From positions 1,860,841 to 1,924,840 of the forward strand of contig NZ_KN046818.1 in assembly GCF_000742135.1 (NCBI RefSeq): a stretch of 64,000 nucleotides of DNA, read 5' to 3'. A model generated the notes under the pieces. That model saw only the letters and a program-made list of their open reading frames with translations. It was not told the DNA's origin and searched no databases. The stretch's first letter is position 1, and each line of letters begins with the position of its first letter. Shown here in pieces: positions 8,174 to 18,603 of the stretch. The position numbers were made by a program, and so were the translations under genes. The DNA comes from Klebsiella pneumoniae (GTDB lineage Bacteria > Pseudomonadota > Gammaproteobacteria > Enterobacterales > Enterobacteriaceae).

Positions 8174-8923
8174 ATGAGCAAAAAACTTGCGGATAAAGTG
8201 GCGTTAGTCACCGGCGGCAGCGCCGGGATTGGCCTGGCGTCGGCGAAAGCACTGGCGGAGCAGGGCGCGAAGGTGTACATCACCGGCCGCCGTCAGGAGG
8301 AGCTGGATGCGGCGGTAAGATTCATCGGGCCCGCCGCCCGCGGGATCCGCGCCGACGCCGCCGTGTTAAGCGACCTTGACGCGGTATTTGCGACCATTGC
8401 CGAAGAGTCCGGCCGGATGGATGTGCTGTTCGCCAATGCCGGCGGCGGAGACATGCTGCCGCTGAGCGCCATCACCGAAGCGCACGTCGACCGGATTTTC
8501 GCCACCAACGTGCGCGGGGTGGTGTTCACCGTGCAAAAAGCGCTGCCGCTGCTCGCCGATGGCGCCTCGGTGATTTTGACCGGCTCTACGGCGGCGGTAA
8601 AAGGGACGGCTAACTTCAGCATCTATAGCGCCAGTAAGGCCGCGGTACGCAGCCTGGCGCGCTCCTGGGCGCTGGAGGTTAGCGACCGCGGGATCCGCAT
8701 CAATGTGGTCAGCCCGGGGCCGGTACGTACCCCGGGTCTGGGAGGGCTGGTGGCGGAGGCGGACCGCCAGGGCTTGTTCGATGCTCTGGCGGCCGGCGTA
8801 CCGCTCGGGCGGCTGGGCGAGCCGGAGGAGATTGGCCGGACGGTGGTATTTTTAGCGTCGGATGAGTCGAGCTTTATTAACGCCGCGGAGATCTATGTCG
8901 ACGGCGGGCTGGCGCAAATCTAA
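8174..8923 (+). CDS. SDR-family NAD(P)-dependent oxidoreductase
   Basis: 249 residues, the classical short-chain dehydrogenase size. The cofactor motif TGGSAGIG is at residues 14-21, the NAG-type motif (NAGGG) near residue 89, the catalytic Ser near 139 and the YSASK Tyr-Lys pair near residues 152-156. A clear AAGGAA ribosome binding site precedes the ATG. Probably controlled by the divergent LysR gene. The substrate cannot be read from sequence. Its stop codon overlaps the stop of the convergent MFS gene (CTAA at 8920-8923). Confidence 0.85.
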   Translation: MSKKLADKVALVTGGSAGIGLASAKALAEQGAKVYITGRRQEELDAAVRFIGPAARGIRADAAVLSDLDAVFATIAEESGRMDVLFANAGGGDMLPLSAITEAHVDRIFATNVRGVVFTVQKALPLLADGASVILTGSTAAVKGTANFSIYSASKAAVRSLARSWALEVSDRGIRINVVSPGPVRTPGLGGLVAEADRQGLFDALAAGVPLGRLGEPEEIGRTVVFLASDESSFINAAEIYVDGGLAQI

Positions 8924-10137
8924 GCGCCTGCCGTCGCCGCACCGATCTGACCGGGCAGAGGCGCTTTCAGCAGGGCGATCAGCAGCGTACTGCCCACCAT
9001 GATCCCCGCCGCCAGCCACACCATTTCAGACAGGCCAGCTGAGGCGATCAGCTGGCCGCCGACAAACGCCCCGGTGCCGATGGCGGCATTAAAAATGGCC
9101 ACGTAAATGGCTGACGCCGGCTGGGCGACCGCGCCCGCGCTGCGCAGCAGCCAGGTCTGTAAGCCGACGAACACAATCGCGATGCCGGTGCCCCACAGGG
9201 CTAACAGTAGCCCGCTAAAACAGAACGGCAGTGGCGCAAGACGGGCGGCGCCAAGGAGCGCCAGCGCGCCCCCGCTCAGCAGCAGCGCAGCGAAAATCAG
9301 CCCCTTCAGATGACGATCGATAAGCTTACCCGCGATAACGTTACCCAGCAGCCCGGAAACCCCTGACAGCAGCAGCAGGCCGGAGAGGGCGGTCGCCGGG
9401 ACTCCCTGCAGATTTATCAGCAGCGGTTCAATGTAGGTGAAGGCGGCAAAGTGAGCGGTAATGATGCAGGCCGTGGCGCCATACAGGCCACCGAGCAGCG
9501 GATTGCGGAAGATATCGCGATAAACACGCAGCCTGACGGGGGCAGGGGCGGCCAGCGGGGGCAGCGTCGAGCACAGCACAGCAGCGGCGGCTAGTGACAG
9601 CAAGGCCATCGACATAAACGCGAGTCGCCAGCCCGCCAGGGTGGCGATAAAGCTCGCCAGCGGCACCCCCACTACGCTTGCCGCTGACACGCCGCCAAAA
9701 ATGATCGCCGTGGCCAGCCCCAGCCGGTGCGGCGGCACCAGCTGCGCGGCGACAATGCCAATTAAGGCCCAGAAGGCGCCATGCGCCAGGGCGCCAATCA
9801 TGCGGGCGCTCATCAGGGCGAACATCGAATAAGACCGGGTTGCGGCGAGGCAGGAAAGCGCGAGGATCAGCATCAGCCCGACCAGCAGCGCCTTGCGGGA
9901 AATACGCGTCGGCATTGCGCCGGAAAGCAGAGCCGCCAGGGCGCCTACCCATCCATAGGCGGTGACGGCGAGGCCCACGCCGGATTCCGTCTGGTGAAAA
10001 TCCGCCGCCAGGGCGCTGAGCATGCCCACCGGCGCCAGTTCGCTGGTGACGATCGAAAAGGCGCAGATCCCGAGCGCAACGACGGCAATCCAGACGCGCG
10101 CCGGCGCCGGGTGGAGGGGTAAAGCAATCTCTTTCAT
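8920..10137 (-). CDS. MFS transporter, drug/sugar efflux type
   Basis: 405 residues with about 12 hydrophobic segments and the DHA1 (SotB/AraJ/YdhP-like) pattern ICAFSIVTSELAPVGML near the first helix. The start at 10137 has an AAGGAT site nine bases upstream; the next in-frame ATG at 10179 has none. Divergent from the LysR gene at 10313, which may regulate it. Efflux of small metabolites or drugs is the family role; the substrate is unknown. Confidence 0.8.
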   Translation of the reverse strand: MKEIALPLHPAPARVWIAVVALGICAFSIVTSELAPVGMLSALAADFHQTESGVGLAVTAYGWVGALAALLSGAMPTRISRKALLVGLMLILALSCLAATRSYSMFALMSARMIGALAHGAFWALIGIVAAQLVPPHRLGLATAIIFGGVSAASVVGVPLASFIATLAGWRLAFMSMALLSLAAAAVLCSTLPPLAAPAPVRLRVYRDIFRNPLLGGLYGATACIITAHFAAFTYIEPLLINLQGVPATALSGLLLLSGVSGLLGNVIAGKLIDRHLKGLIFAALLLSGGALALLGAARLAPLPFCFSGLLLALWGTGIAIVFVGLQTWLLRSAGAVAQPASAIYVAIFNAAIGTGAFVGGQLIASAGLSEMVWLAAGIMVGSTLLIALLKAPLPGQIGAATAGA

Positions 10138-10312
10138 ATCAGGCGTATCCTTAGGAAAGGAGCGTTCCGCGCGGTGCACGGACGTTCAGGTGAGGAGAGA
10201 GCAGGCGATCGGATGGCCTGGTTGTCTCCGCGAATGGCGTGCAGTATCATCCCTGCGAAACTGATAAAAAAGAGCGGAAAACGGAGAGCCGTTTTCCATA
10301 CATGGAAAATAG

Positions 10313-11194
10313 ATGACCGCAGAATTCCACTGGGATGATGCTCGCATATTCCTCGCCATCGCCCGGGCGGGAACGCTGAGCGGCGCCGCCGACAAGATGA
10401 ACATGGGGATTGCCACGGTCTCCCGCCGGCTGGATCGGCTGGAGCAGGCGTTGAACGTTCCGCTCTTCAGCCGCCATCAGAGCGGCTACCGCCTGACCGA
10501 CGATGGCGAAGCCCTGCTCGCGCGGGCGGAGGCGCTGGAATACGCTGGCCTGGCGTTCGGCGAAGCGGCGCAACTGCAGGGGCATGTCGCCGGGGTTGTT
10601 CGCCTGGCCACCTCGGATAACCTGGCCACGCATTTTATTCTGCCCTCCCTGAAAGGGCTCCTGGACCATTATCCCGAGCTGCGGGTGGAGGTGCTGAGCG
10701 GCGTGCAGCCGGTGAACCTGCACCGTCGGGATGCCGATCTGGCGATCCGCATGGTCAAGCCTGAGGCCGGGCATCTGACGTTAAAGCGGCTGGGGACGGT
10801 GGGGTTTGGCGTCTATGGCGCCGCCGACTGTCTGGCCGGCGCGGACGGCCTGTCGCTGAGCGAGGCGGACTTTGTGGGGTGGACGGAAACTCACCAGCAC
10901 CTGCCGGCCGCCCAATGGATCACGCGCACCCTGCGCGGCCGGCCGTGTAAAGTCGAAGCCAATACGCTCGTGGCCCAGGTTTCCGCAGTATCCGCGGGCC
11001 TCGGATTGGGCGTCCTGCCGCACTTTATGGCGCGGGCCAGCGGCCTGCAGTGCCTGCAGCCGGAGATCGGCGCGGATCAGACCCTCTGGCTGGTGATGCA
11101 TTCTGACCTGGCCGGATCCAGACGCGTGCGGGTTCTCGCCGACCATCTCATCGCTCTCTTTGCGGACCATCAAGATCGGCTGGCGATGCCCTGA
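10313..11194 (+). CDS. LysR-family transcriptional regulator
   Basis: 293 residues: HTH in residues 1-65 (DDARIFLAIARAGTLSGAADKM) and an effector-binding domain from about residue 90. It belongs to the common one-gene-regulating LysR type and lies head to head with the MFS transporter, 175 bp apart, suggesting control of that pump. The ribosome binding site is weak (GGA eight bases before ATG). Function beyond DNA binding is not assignable. Confidence 0.85.
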   Translation: MTAEFHWDDARIFLAIARAGTLSGAADKMNMGIATVSRRLDRLEQALNVPLFSRHQSGYRLTDDGEALLARAEALEYAGLAFGEAAQLQGHVAGVVRLATSDNLATHFILPSLKGLLDHYPELRVEVLSGVQPVNLHRRDADLAIRMVKPEAGHLTLKRLGTVGFGVYGAADCLAGADGLSLSEADFVGWTETHQHLPAAQWITRTLRGRPCKVEANTLVAQVSAVSAGLGLGVLPHFMARASGLQCLQPEIGADQTLWLVMHSDLAGSRRVRVLADHLIALFADHQDRLAMP

Positions 11195-11451
11195 AGGGGC
11201 GCGGCTTGGGCGTGTATCGATAAGACTGCCCGAGGCTGACGAGCCACGATTTTCTCCGCGCCAGCTAACAGTGATACTCGCCGCGCAATATTCGGCCCAA
11301 TGCTGCCCCGCAGTCGGAAATACTGCAGAGTGAGAGGATATCCCCGTCCGGCAAAATAATTTTGTGTTGTTGCCAGCGCGACATTGTTGCGCTCCCCCAG
11401 AAATGCCTGTCGATGTTAGGGTGAGACGTTTATCACCACAGGAGAACGCAA

Positions 11452-11763
11452 ATGATTGTCAGGACCTGGCACGGCTGTGTGCCATTGCAACATGCTGAGG
11501 GGTTTGCCCGCCACCTCGAGCGGACCGGCGTGGAACACGCTCAGAGCATCGCCGGCAACCGGGGGGCGCTGGTGCGCCAGGAAAACCAGGGCGAATGGGC
11601 GCATTTCTTTCTTGCCACCTACTGGCAGGATCTCGCGGCGGTCAAAGCCTTCGCTGGCGAAGACTATCACGTCGCGGTCACCTATCCGGACGACGAAGCA
11701 TTCGAACTCCTCTCCGACCCCTATGTGTTTCAGCATGAAGTCGAGGTCGTGTCGCCGCTGTAG
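11452..11763 (+). CDS. Antibiotic biosynthesis monooxygenase (ABM)-fold protein
   Basis: 103 residues resembling the dimeric alpha+beta ABM fold (MIVRTWHGCVP..HAEGFARHLERTGVEHAQS). An AGGAGAA site precedes the ATG. Members include quinol monooxygenases, heme-degrading enzymes and many proteins without known activity; no heme or cofactor ligand can be assigned here. It stands alone between a LysR gene and the convergent peroxidase gene. The 257 bp before it hold no gene. Confidence 0.65.
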   Translation: MIVRTWHGCVPLQHAEGFARHLERTGVEHAQSIAGNRGALVRQENQGEWAHFFLATYWQDLAAVKAFAGEDYHVAVTYPDDEAFELLSDPYVFQHEVEVVSPL

Positions 11764-11884
11764 GCTGATGACCGGGCAGGTGGAAGATTGGCCAGCAGCA
11801 GGCGGTTGCTGGCCGCGTGAGAGCGACGTCTACCTTGTATGGGCAGCCAGCCGCCGCTGGGTGAACGTGGCATGATGGGAACAC

Positions 11885-12367
11885 TCAGCGCGTGAGGGCC
11901 GCGACAATGGAGGCTTCCATTTTCTCCGGCGTCGTGAACGGCGCAAAACGCGTGAGGGGTGTGCCGTCGCGACCGATGAGGAACTTGGTGAAATTCCACT
12001 TGATCCGTCCGCCGAGCACGCCGGGCAACGCTTGTTTCAGATAACGAAACAGCGGGTGTGCGGCGGGGCCGTTGACGTCCACTTTCTCAAACATCGGGAA
12101 GCTCACGCCGTAGTTAACGTGACAAGTCTGCTCGATTTCATCCGCACCGCCGGGTTCCTGCTTACCAAACTGGTTGCACGGGAAACCAAGCATTACCAGC
12201 CCCTGAGCCGCGTACTTTTTGTAGAGCGCTTCCAGGCCAGCGTATTGCGGTGTGAAGCCACAATGGCTGGCCGTATTCACCACCAGAACCACCTTGCCAG
12301 CATAGTCAGCCATGGAGAGGGGCTGGCCGCGCAGGCGGGTAGCCGTCAATTGATAAAAAGGGGTCAT
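11885..12367 (-). CDS. Glutathione peroxidase (thiol peroxidase type)
   Basis: 160 residues. The peroxidase tetrad is readable: Cys36 in NTASHCG (Cys in place of selenocysteine), Gln70 in the NQFGKQEP motif, and Trp124-Asn125 in KWNFTKF. Reduces hydroperoxides in the cytoplasm with thioredoxin or glutathione, like E. coli BtuE, but it is not next to btu genes. An AGGAG site six bases before the ATG at 12367 fixes the start; a longer frame to 12397 has no site. Confidence 0.85.
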   Translation of the reverse strand: MTPFYQLTATRLRGQPLSMADYAGKVVLVVNTASHCGFTPQYAGLEALYKKYAAQGLVMLGFPCNQFGKQEPGGADEIEQTCHVNYGVSFPMFEKVDVNGPAAHPLFRYLKQALPGVLGGRIKWNFTKFLIGRDGTPLTRFAPFTTPEKMEASIVAALTR

Positions 12368-12525
12368 AGCAGGCTCCTGAGAGTAGAAACAGTTCAACGC
12401 TGACGATCGCGCGAATGTTTGAAGCAGATTAGGCAGTTATGATACACAGGGTTAGGGATTTGTACCTGGAGTGTTAAAAAAACGCCAGATGTCATAGAGA
12501 AAATCGCGAACAGGAACGGCTGAAA

Positions 12526-13089
12526 ATGATGAAATATGTCTTATCGCTGGTGGTGGTGGCGATACTCGCAGGATGTACCAGCACGCCAAACTTGCCGCCT
12601 CGGGATACCATTGTGGCGATGAAACCCACAGAGTCCGGTATTGTCGCCAGCTCAGCGAAATACAGTTACCGCTTTGTCCGTGACGGTGTGCCTCAGGAAT
12701 ATCAGCGTTATAAGACCTTTTATGAACGCTTTCACCAACAGGCTTCCGGCGTGCGGGTTAACTTTGTCGTGGTACAACATGAGGTGACGGCGGAATATCT
12801 GGTGGTGATGGATCAGCGCAAACTGGATGCCGGGCAGCATAGCGAGCTGGTGAATCAGTATCATGCGGTGCAAATTGATAACGATCGCCTCGGGGTGTTG
12901 TTTAAAGCGACAGGATTTCGGACTGCATCGGACGCGTCAGATCTGGCCGCCGCCTACCAGTTAGCGCACCCCGTTGTGGTATCAATCAATGATAAGACCA
13001 AAACGATTAGCTCGCTTGGCGCCGTTGCCCTGGCCCCGTTGTTTCCGTTTTACATGATGTATGGATGTGCCACCGGGCCTTGTGTCTGA
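12526..13089 (+). CDS. Uncharacterised lipoprotein
   Basis: 187 residues (186 if the second ATG is used). The first 17 residues are a lipoprotein signal ending in the lipobox LAGC, so the mature protein should be lipidated at Cys17 and sit in the inner or outer membrane facing the periplasm; Thr at +3 with no Asp at +2 favours the outer membrane. The rest is a soluble mixed domain ending in a hydrophobic stretch (LAPLFPFYMMYGCATGPCV) with two further cysteines. I do not recognise the family. Confidence 0.7.
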   Translation: MMKYVLSLVVVAILAGCTSTPNLPPRDTIVAMKPTESGIVASSAKYSYRFVRDGVPQEYQRYKTFYERFHQQASGVRVNFVVVQHEVTAEYLVVMDQRKLDAGQHSELVNQYHAVQIDNDRLGVLFKATGFRTASDASDLAAAYQLAHPVVVSINDKTKTISSLGAVALAPLFPFYMMYGCATGPCV

Positions 13090-13095
13090 GGAAAA

Positions 13096-13125
13096 CAGCC
13101 AGCAAGTCACTCGACTCACTGGCTG
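13096..13125. terminator. Weak bidirectional hairpin between lipoprotein gene and yeaH
   Basis: CAGCCAG and CTGGCTG form a 7-bp outer stem with a further AGTC/GACT inner pairing, placed between two convergent genes. No strong U tract, so termination is only inferred from position. Confidence 0.35.
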
Positions 13126-13134
13126 AGTATTTAA

Positions 13135-14436
<1,302 letters not shown>

Positions 14437-14473
14437 TTAGCCAACTTTACTTATCATCATTCAGCTGCAGTTG

Positions 14474-14495
14474 ACCCGGCGGCGTGCCGCCGGGT
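14474..14495 (-). repeat. yeaG-yeaH intercistronic hairpin
   Basis: ACCCGGCGGC and its exact complement with a 2-base spacer; no U tract. Likely an mRNA-stabilising or partial attenuation structure that would let yeaG be expressed above yeaH. Confidence 0.55.
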
Positions 14496-14503
14496 TGGAC
14501 GCA

Positions 14504-16438
14504 TCAGGACGATTTACGAACCCGCAGGTACCACTCGCACAGCAGGCGAACCTGTTTGCGGGTGTAGCCTTTCTCCATCATGCGGTCGACAAAGTCGTCA
14601 TGTTTTTTCTGCTCATCGGTTGAGGTTTTGGCATTAAACGAAATGACCGGCAACAGCTCTTCGGTATTGGAGAACATTTTCTTCTCAATAACCGTGCGCA
14701 GTTTCTCATAGCTGGTCCAGTTCGGATTACGTCCGCTGTTGTTGGCTCTCGCACGCAGCACAAAGTTGACGATTTCGTTACGGAAGTCTTTCGGGTTGCT
14801 AATCCCGGCTGGCTTCTCAATTTTCTCCAGCTCGGCATTCAACGATTCACGGTCAAACAGCTGCCCGGTGTCCGGATCGCGGTATTCCTGATCCTGGATC
14901 CAGAAGTCAGCGTAGGTGACATAGCGATCGAAAATGTTCTGCCCATACTCGGAGTAGGATTCCAGATAAGCGGTCTGGATCTCTTTGCCGATAAACTCGG
15001 CGTATTTCGGGATCAGATAGCCTTTGAGGAATTCCAGATAGCGCTCGGCCTGCTCCTGTGGGAACTGTTCGCGCTCAATCTGCTGCTCCAGCACATAGAA
15101 CAGATGCACCGGGTTAGCGGCCACCTCGACGTGGTCGAAGTTAAATACCCGAGACAGGATCTTAAAGGCAAAGCGGGTGGAGAGCCCGTTCATCCCTTCA
15201 TCAACCCCGGCGTAATCGCGATACTCCTGATAGGACTTCGCTTTCGGGTCGGTATCTTTCAGACTTTCGCCGTCATAGACCCGCATCTTCGAGTAGATGC
15301 TCGAGTTTTCCGGCTCTTTAAGGCGCGACAGAATCGAAAAGCGCGCCAGCGTTTCCAGGGTGCCCGGGGCGCAGGGCGCATGGGTCAGCTCACTGTTGTT
15401 GAGCAGTTTTTCATAGATGCGGATCTCTTCGGAGATACGCAGGCAATAAGGCACCTTGACGATATAGACGCGGTCGAGGAAGGCCTCATTGTTCTTGTTA
15501 TTACGGAAGGTCACCCATTCCGATTCGTTGGAGTGAGCAAGGATGATCCCGTTAAACGGCAGGGCGGAGATCCCTTCGGTGCCGTTATAGTTACCTTCCT
15601 GGGTGGCGGTCAGCAGCGGATGCAGCACCTTAATCGGCGCTTTAAACATCTCGACGAACTCCATAATCCCCTGGTTGGCGCGGCACAGCGCACCGGAGTA
15701 GCCGTAGGCGTCCGGGTCGTTCTGCGCATAGTGTTCCAGCTTACGGATATCCACCTTACCGACCAGCGCTGAAATATCCTGGTTGTTTTCATCACCCGGT
15801 TCGGTTTTGGCGATGGCAACCTGCTCGAGAATCGATGGCCAGACTTTAACCACGCGGAATTTAGTGATATCGCCGCCAAACTCGTGCAGGCGCTTGGCCG
15901 CCCACGGCGACATAATGGTGCCGAGATAGCGGGTCGGGATGCCGTACTCTTTCTGGAGGATCTGCGCATCTTCCTGCGGATTGAACAGGCACAGCGGGTG
16001 ATCGTTGACCGGACTGCGTTCGCCGTTGGCGCTCAGCACATAGATGGGCACGCGCTGCATCAGCGCTTTCAGCCGTTCAGCCAGCGACGATTTACCACCG
16101 CCCACCGGCCCCAGCAGATAGAGGATCTGTTTCTTCTCTTCCAGCCCCTGGGCGGCATGCTTGAGGTAGGAAACGATCTGCTCAATGGCGTCTTCCATAC
16201 CGTAAAACTCTTCAAATGCCGGATAGCGTGCGATAACCCGGTTTGAAAAGAGACGGGATAGCCGCGGCTCGAGAGCCGTATCAACCATGACGGGTTCACC
16301 AATGGCCATCAACAGACGTTCTGCCGCATTGGCATAGGCACTGCGATCTTGCCGGCAGATGGTAAGAAACTCCAGCAGTGTGAACTCTTCGTCCTTGGCA
16401 GCTTCGTAGCGCTGGCGATAGTGATCGAATATATTCAT
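14504..16438 (-). CDS. yeaG: PrkA-family serine protein kinase YeaG
   Basis: 644 residues, as in E. coli. An AAA+-like N-terminal half with the Walker A motif GPVGGGKS at 110-117 and a C-terminal PrkA kinase domain. YeaG autophosphorylates and phosphorylates a casein-type substrate in related species, and modulates adaptation to sustained nitrogen starvation. First gene of the yeaGH operon; a well-formed sigma-54 promoter lies 102 bp upstream on the same strand. Confidence 0.93.
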   Translation of the reverse strand: MNIFDHYRQRYEAAKDEEFTLLEFLTICRQDRSAYANAAERLLMAIGEPVMVDTALEPRLSRLFSNRVIARYPAFEEFYGMEDAIEQIVSYLKHAAQGLEEKKQILYLLGPVGGGKSSLAERLKALMQRVPIYVLSANGERSPVNDHPLCLFNPQEDAQILQKEYGIPTRYLGTIMSPWAAKRLHEFGGDITKFRVVKVWPSILEQVAIAKTEPGDENNQDISALVGKVDIRKLEHYAQNDPDAYGYSGALCRANQGIMEFVEMFKAPIKVLHPLLTATQEGNYNGTEGISALPFNGIILAHSNESEWVTFRNNKNNEAFLDRVYIVKVPYCLRISEEIRIYEKLLNNSELTHAPCAPGTLETLARFSILSRLKEPENSSIYSKMRVYDGESLKDTDPKAKSYQEYRDYAGVDEGMNGLSTRFAFKILSRVFNFDHVEVAANPVHLFYVLEQQIEREQFPQEQAERYLEFLKGYLIPKYAEFIGKEIQTAYLESYSEYGQNIFDRYVTYADFWIQDQEYRDPDTGQLFDRESLNAELEKIEKPAGISNPKDFRNEIVNFVLRARANNSGRNPNWTSYEKLRTVIEKKMFSNTEELLPVISFNAKTSTDEQKKHDDFVDRMMEKGYTRKQVRLLCEWYLRVRKSS

Positions 16439-16854
16439 GGCATGCCGTCCTTTCGTTTTTTAGCACAGGTTGAGAGCCGTTCATATGAATAGTGGGGGCC
16501 CCCGGAAGACATAAGCTGAACATCGCTCTCCTGGTATCCAGCAACCCTTATGCCAGGTTGCGGGTGGGGTAGCGTGAATGTGCCCGGCAATTACACCTTC
16601 TAAATTTAAGCGTAGATGCATTTAGAAATCTTGCATGGCGCAGAAAATCAATTTCAATGACATATCAATAACTCATCCTGAACATGACGCTTTTTGATTC
16701 GTTGGGACGCAAAGTTGTCATCGGGCTGTCACCGGATGGTAAGAGAAGGGTGGCAAAGTGAACGATTTGTGTCATATCGGGTAAAGAATTTGAGGCATGA
16801 GACCTACGACGGTACACTGCACGGGCTGATTATTTGACAACGGGAATATGGATT
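16439..16854. other. yeaG-mipA divergent intergenic region
   Basis: 416 bp without a gene. It holds the sigma-54 promoter of yeaGH at 16540-16555 and must hold the mipA promoter nearer 16800. No further coding or RNA gene was recognised. Confidence 0.6.
16540..16555 (-). promoter_or_regulatory. Sigma-54 promoter of yeaGH
   Basis: On the minus strand TGGCATAAGGGTTGCT matches TGGCAY-N5-TTGCW exactly, with GG and GC at the required spacing. Transcription would begin near 16528, giving a leader of about 90 bases. E. coli yeaGH is known to belong to the NtrC regulon. Confidence 0.8.
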
Positions 16855-17601
16855 GTGACTAAAATCAAACTTCTGGCACTCGGCGTGCTGATAGCGACGT
16901 CCGCCAGCGCGGCGCATGCCGACGGGAAGTTCACTCTTGGGGCTGGCGTAGGGGTCGTTGAGCATCCGTATAAGCAATATGATGCGGATGTCTATCCGGT
17001 GCCGGTCATTAGTTATGAGAGCGAAAACTTCTGGTTCCACGGTCTGGGCGGGGGTTACTACCTGTGGAATGACACCAACGATAAACTGTCGATTACGGCC
17101 TACTGGTCGCCAATGTACTTCAAGCCGGGCGACAGCGACAGCGAGCAGATGCGTCGACTGGATAAACGTAAATCGACCGTGATGGCCGGTCTTTCTTATG
17201 TCCACAACACGCCCTATGGCTTCCTGCGCACGACGATTGCCGGCGATACGCTGGATAACAGCAACGGTATTAACTGGGATCTCGCCTGGCTGTACCGTTA
17301 CACCAACGGTAACCTGACGCTGACGCCGGGTATTGGCGTGGAGTGGAACAGCGACAATCAGAACGAATACTACTATGGCGTCTCCCGGCACGAGTCGCGC
17401 CGCAGCGGCATGCGCAGCTATGACCCGGACAGTAGCTGGAACCCGTATCTGGAACTGTCGGCTAACTATCGCTTCCTTGGTGACTGGAGCGTTTACGGCG
17501 TGGCGCGCTACACGCGTCTGTCGGATGAAATTACCGACAGTCCGATGGTGGATAAATCCTGGAGCGGTCTGATCTCCACCGGGATCACCTACACCTTCTG
17601 A
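16855..17601 (+). CDS. mipA: MipA/OmpV outer-membrane scaffold protein
   Basis: 248 residues from a GTG start, matching E. coli MipA in length; an earlier ATG at 16834 would add seven residues before the signal peptide and is not supported. Signal peptide residues 1-22 (cleavage after AHA). The mature chain is a predicted beta barrel of the MipA/OmpV family ending in aromatic Phe, typical of outer-membrane proteins. In E. coli it links MltA murein hydrolase to PBP1B. It has its own terminator downstream. Confidence 0.9.
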   Translation: MTKIKLLALGVLIATSASAAHADGKFTLGAGVGVVEHPYKQYDADVYPVPVISYESENFWFHGLGGGYYLWNDTNDKLSITAYWSPMYFKPGDSDSEQMRRLDKRKSTVMAGLSYVHNTPYGFLRTTIAGDTLDNSNGINWDLAWLYRYTNGNLTLTPGIGVEWNSDNQNEYYYGVSRHESRRSGMRSYDPDSSWNPYLELSANYRFLGDWSVYGVARYTRLSDEITDSPMVDKSWSGLISTGITYTF

Positions 17602-17632
17602 TTGTGCATTCTTACAGTGCGCTTCATGCATC

Positions 17633-17657
17633 AAAACAGGGCCTTGCGCCCTGTTTT
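17633..17657 (+). terminator. mipA intrinsic terminator
   Basis: AAAACAGGGC and its complement around a 5-base loop, with the T-rich right arm and a following GCTTTAT, 31 bp after the mipA stop. Confidence 0.7.
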
Positions 17658-17692
17658 GCTTTATGGTGGTGCATACGGTTAAGGAGGAGAAG

Positions 17693-18547
17693 ATGGTGAA
17701 AAAAACAGTACGCTTCGGCGAGCAGGCGGCAGTGCCGGCCATCGGGCTGGGCACCTGGTATATGGGCGAACATGCGGCGCAGCGTCAGCAGGAAGTGGCT
17801 GCACTGCGGGCGGGCATCGACCATGGACTGACGGTGATCGATACGGCGGAAATGTACGCCGACGGCGGGGCGGAGGAAGTGGTGGGCCAGGCGATCCGCG
17901 GTCTGCGCGACCGGGTAGTGCTGGTCTCCAAAGTCTATCCCTGGCATGCCGGCAAAGCGGCGATGCACCGCGCCTGTGAAAACAGCCTGCGCCGGCTGCA
18001 GACCGACTATCTCGATATGTATCTCCTGCACTGGCGCGGGGATATCCCGCTGCAGGAGACGGTTGAGGCGATGGAGAAGCTGGTGGCCGAGGGCAAGATC
18101 CGCCGCTGGGGCGTCTCTAATCTGGACACCGAGGATATGCAGGCGCTGTGGCGGACGGCGGATGGCGAGCACTGTGCAACCAACCAGGTGCTCTACCATC
18201 TCGCATCGCGGGGCATTGAATACGATCTCCTGCCCTGGTGCCAGCAGCACAGTCTGCCGGTGATGGCCTACTGCCCGCTGGCGCAGGCGGGGCGCTTACG
18301 CGATGGACTTTTTCAGCATAGCGATATCATTAATATGGCTAACGCGCGGGGGATTACGGTAGCGCAACTGCTGCTCGCTTGGGTGATTCGTCATCAGGGA
18401 GTGCTGGCGATCCCGAAAGCGGCCAGTATTGAGCATGTGGTGCAGAATGCCGCAGCGCTCGACATCGTCCTTAGTGGGGAAGAGCTCGCGCAGCTGGACC
18501 GTCTCTATCCGCCGCCGCAGCGAAAAACCCGGCTGGATATGGTTTAA
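17693..18547 (+). CDS. yeaE: Aldo/keto reductase YeaE
   Basis: 284 residues, the E. coli YeaE length. The aldo-keto reductase tetrad is in place: Asp50, Tyr55, Lys80 and His113 (DTAEMY, SKVYPWH, LLHWRGD). It reduces aldehydes such as methylglyoxal with NADPH. An AAGGAGGAGAAG ribosome binding site ends directly before the ATG at 17693; the longer frame from 17663 is rejected. It ends at a bidirectional terminator shared with yeaD. Confidence 0.9.
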   Translation: MVKKTVRFGEQAAVPAIGLGTWYMGEHAAQRQQEVAALRAGIDHGLTVIDTAEMYADGGAEEVVGQAIRGLRDRVVLVSKVYPWHAGKAAMHRACENSLRRLQTDYLDMYLLHWRGDIPLQETVEAMEKLVAEGKIRRWGVSNLDTEDMQALWRTADGEHCATNQVLYHLASRGIEYDLLPWCQQHSLPVMAYCPLAQAGRLRDGLFQHSDIINMANARGITVAQLLLAWVIRHQGVLAIPKAASIEHVVQNAAALDIVLSGEELAQLDRLYPPPQRKTRLDMV

Positions 18548-18572
18548 CCCATCGTTCACGGCAAAGAAAAAC

Positions 18573-18599
18573 AAAAGCCCCGTTACCAACGGGGCTTTT
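18573..18599. terminator. Bidirectional terminator between yeaE and yeaD
   Basis: AAAAGCCCCGTT and its exact complement around a 3-base loop; A and T runs on the two arms allow it to end both convergent transcripts. Confidence 0.9.
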
Positions 18600-18603
18600 G
18601 CTA

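Noticed and set aside
16555-16590. Second sigma-54-like motif (GGGCAC...ACGCT) upstream of yeaG
   Set aside because: The spacing between GG and GC is one base short; the site at 16540-16555 is exact.
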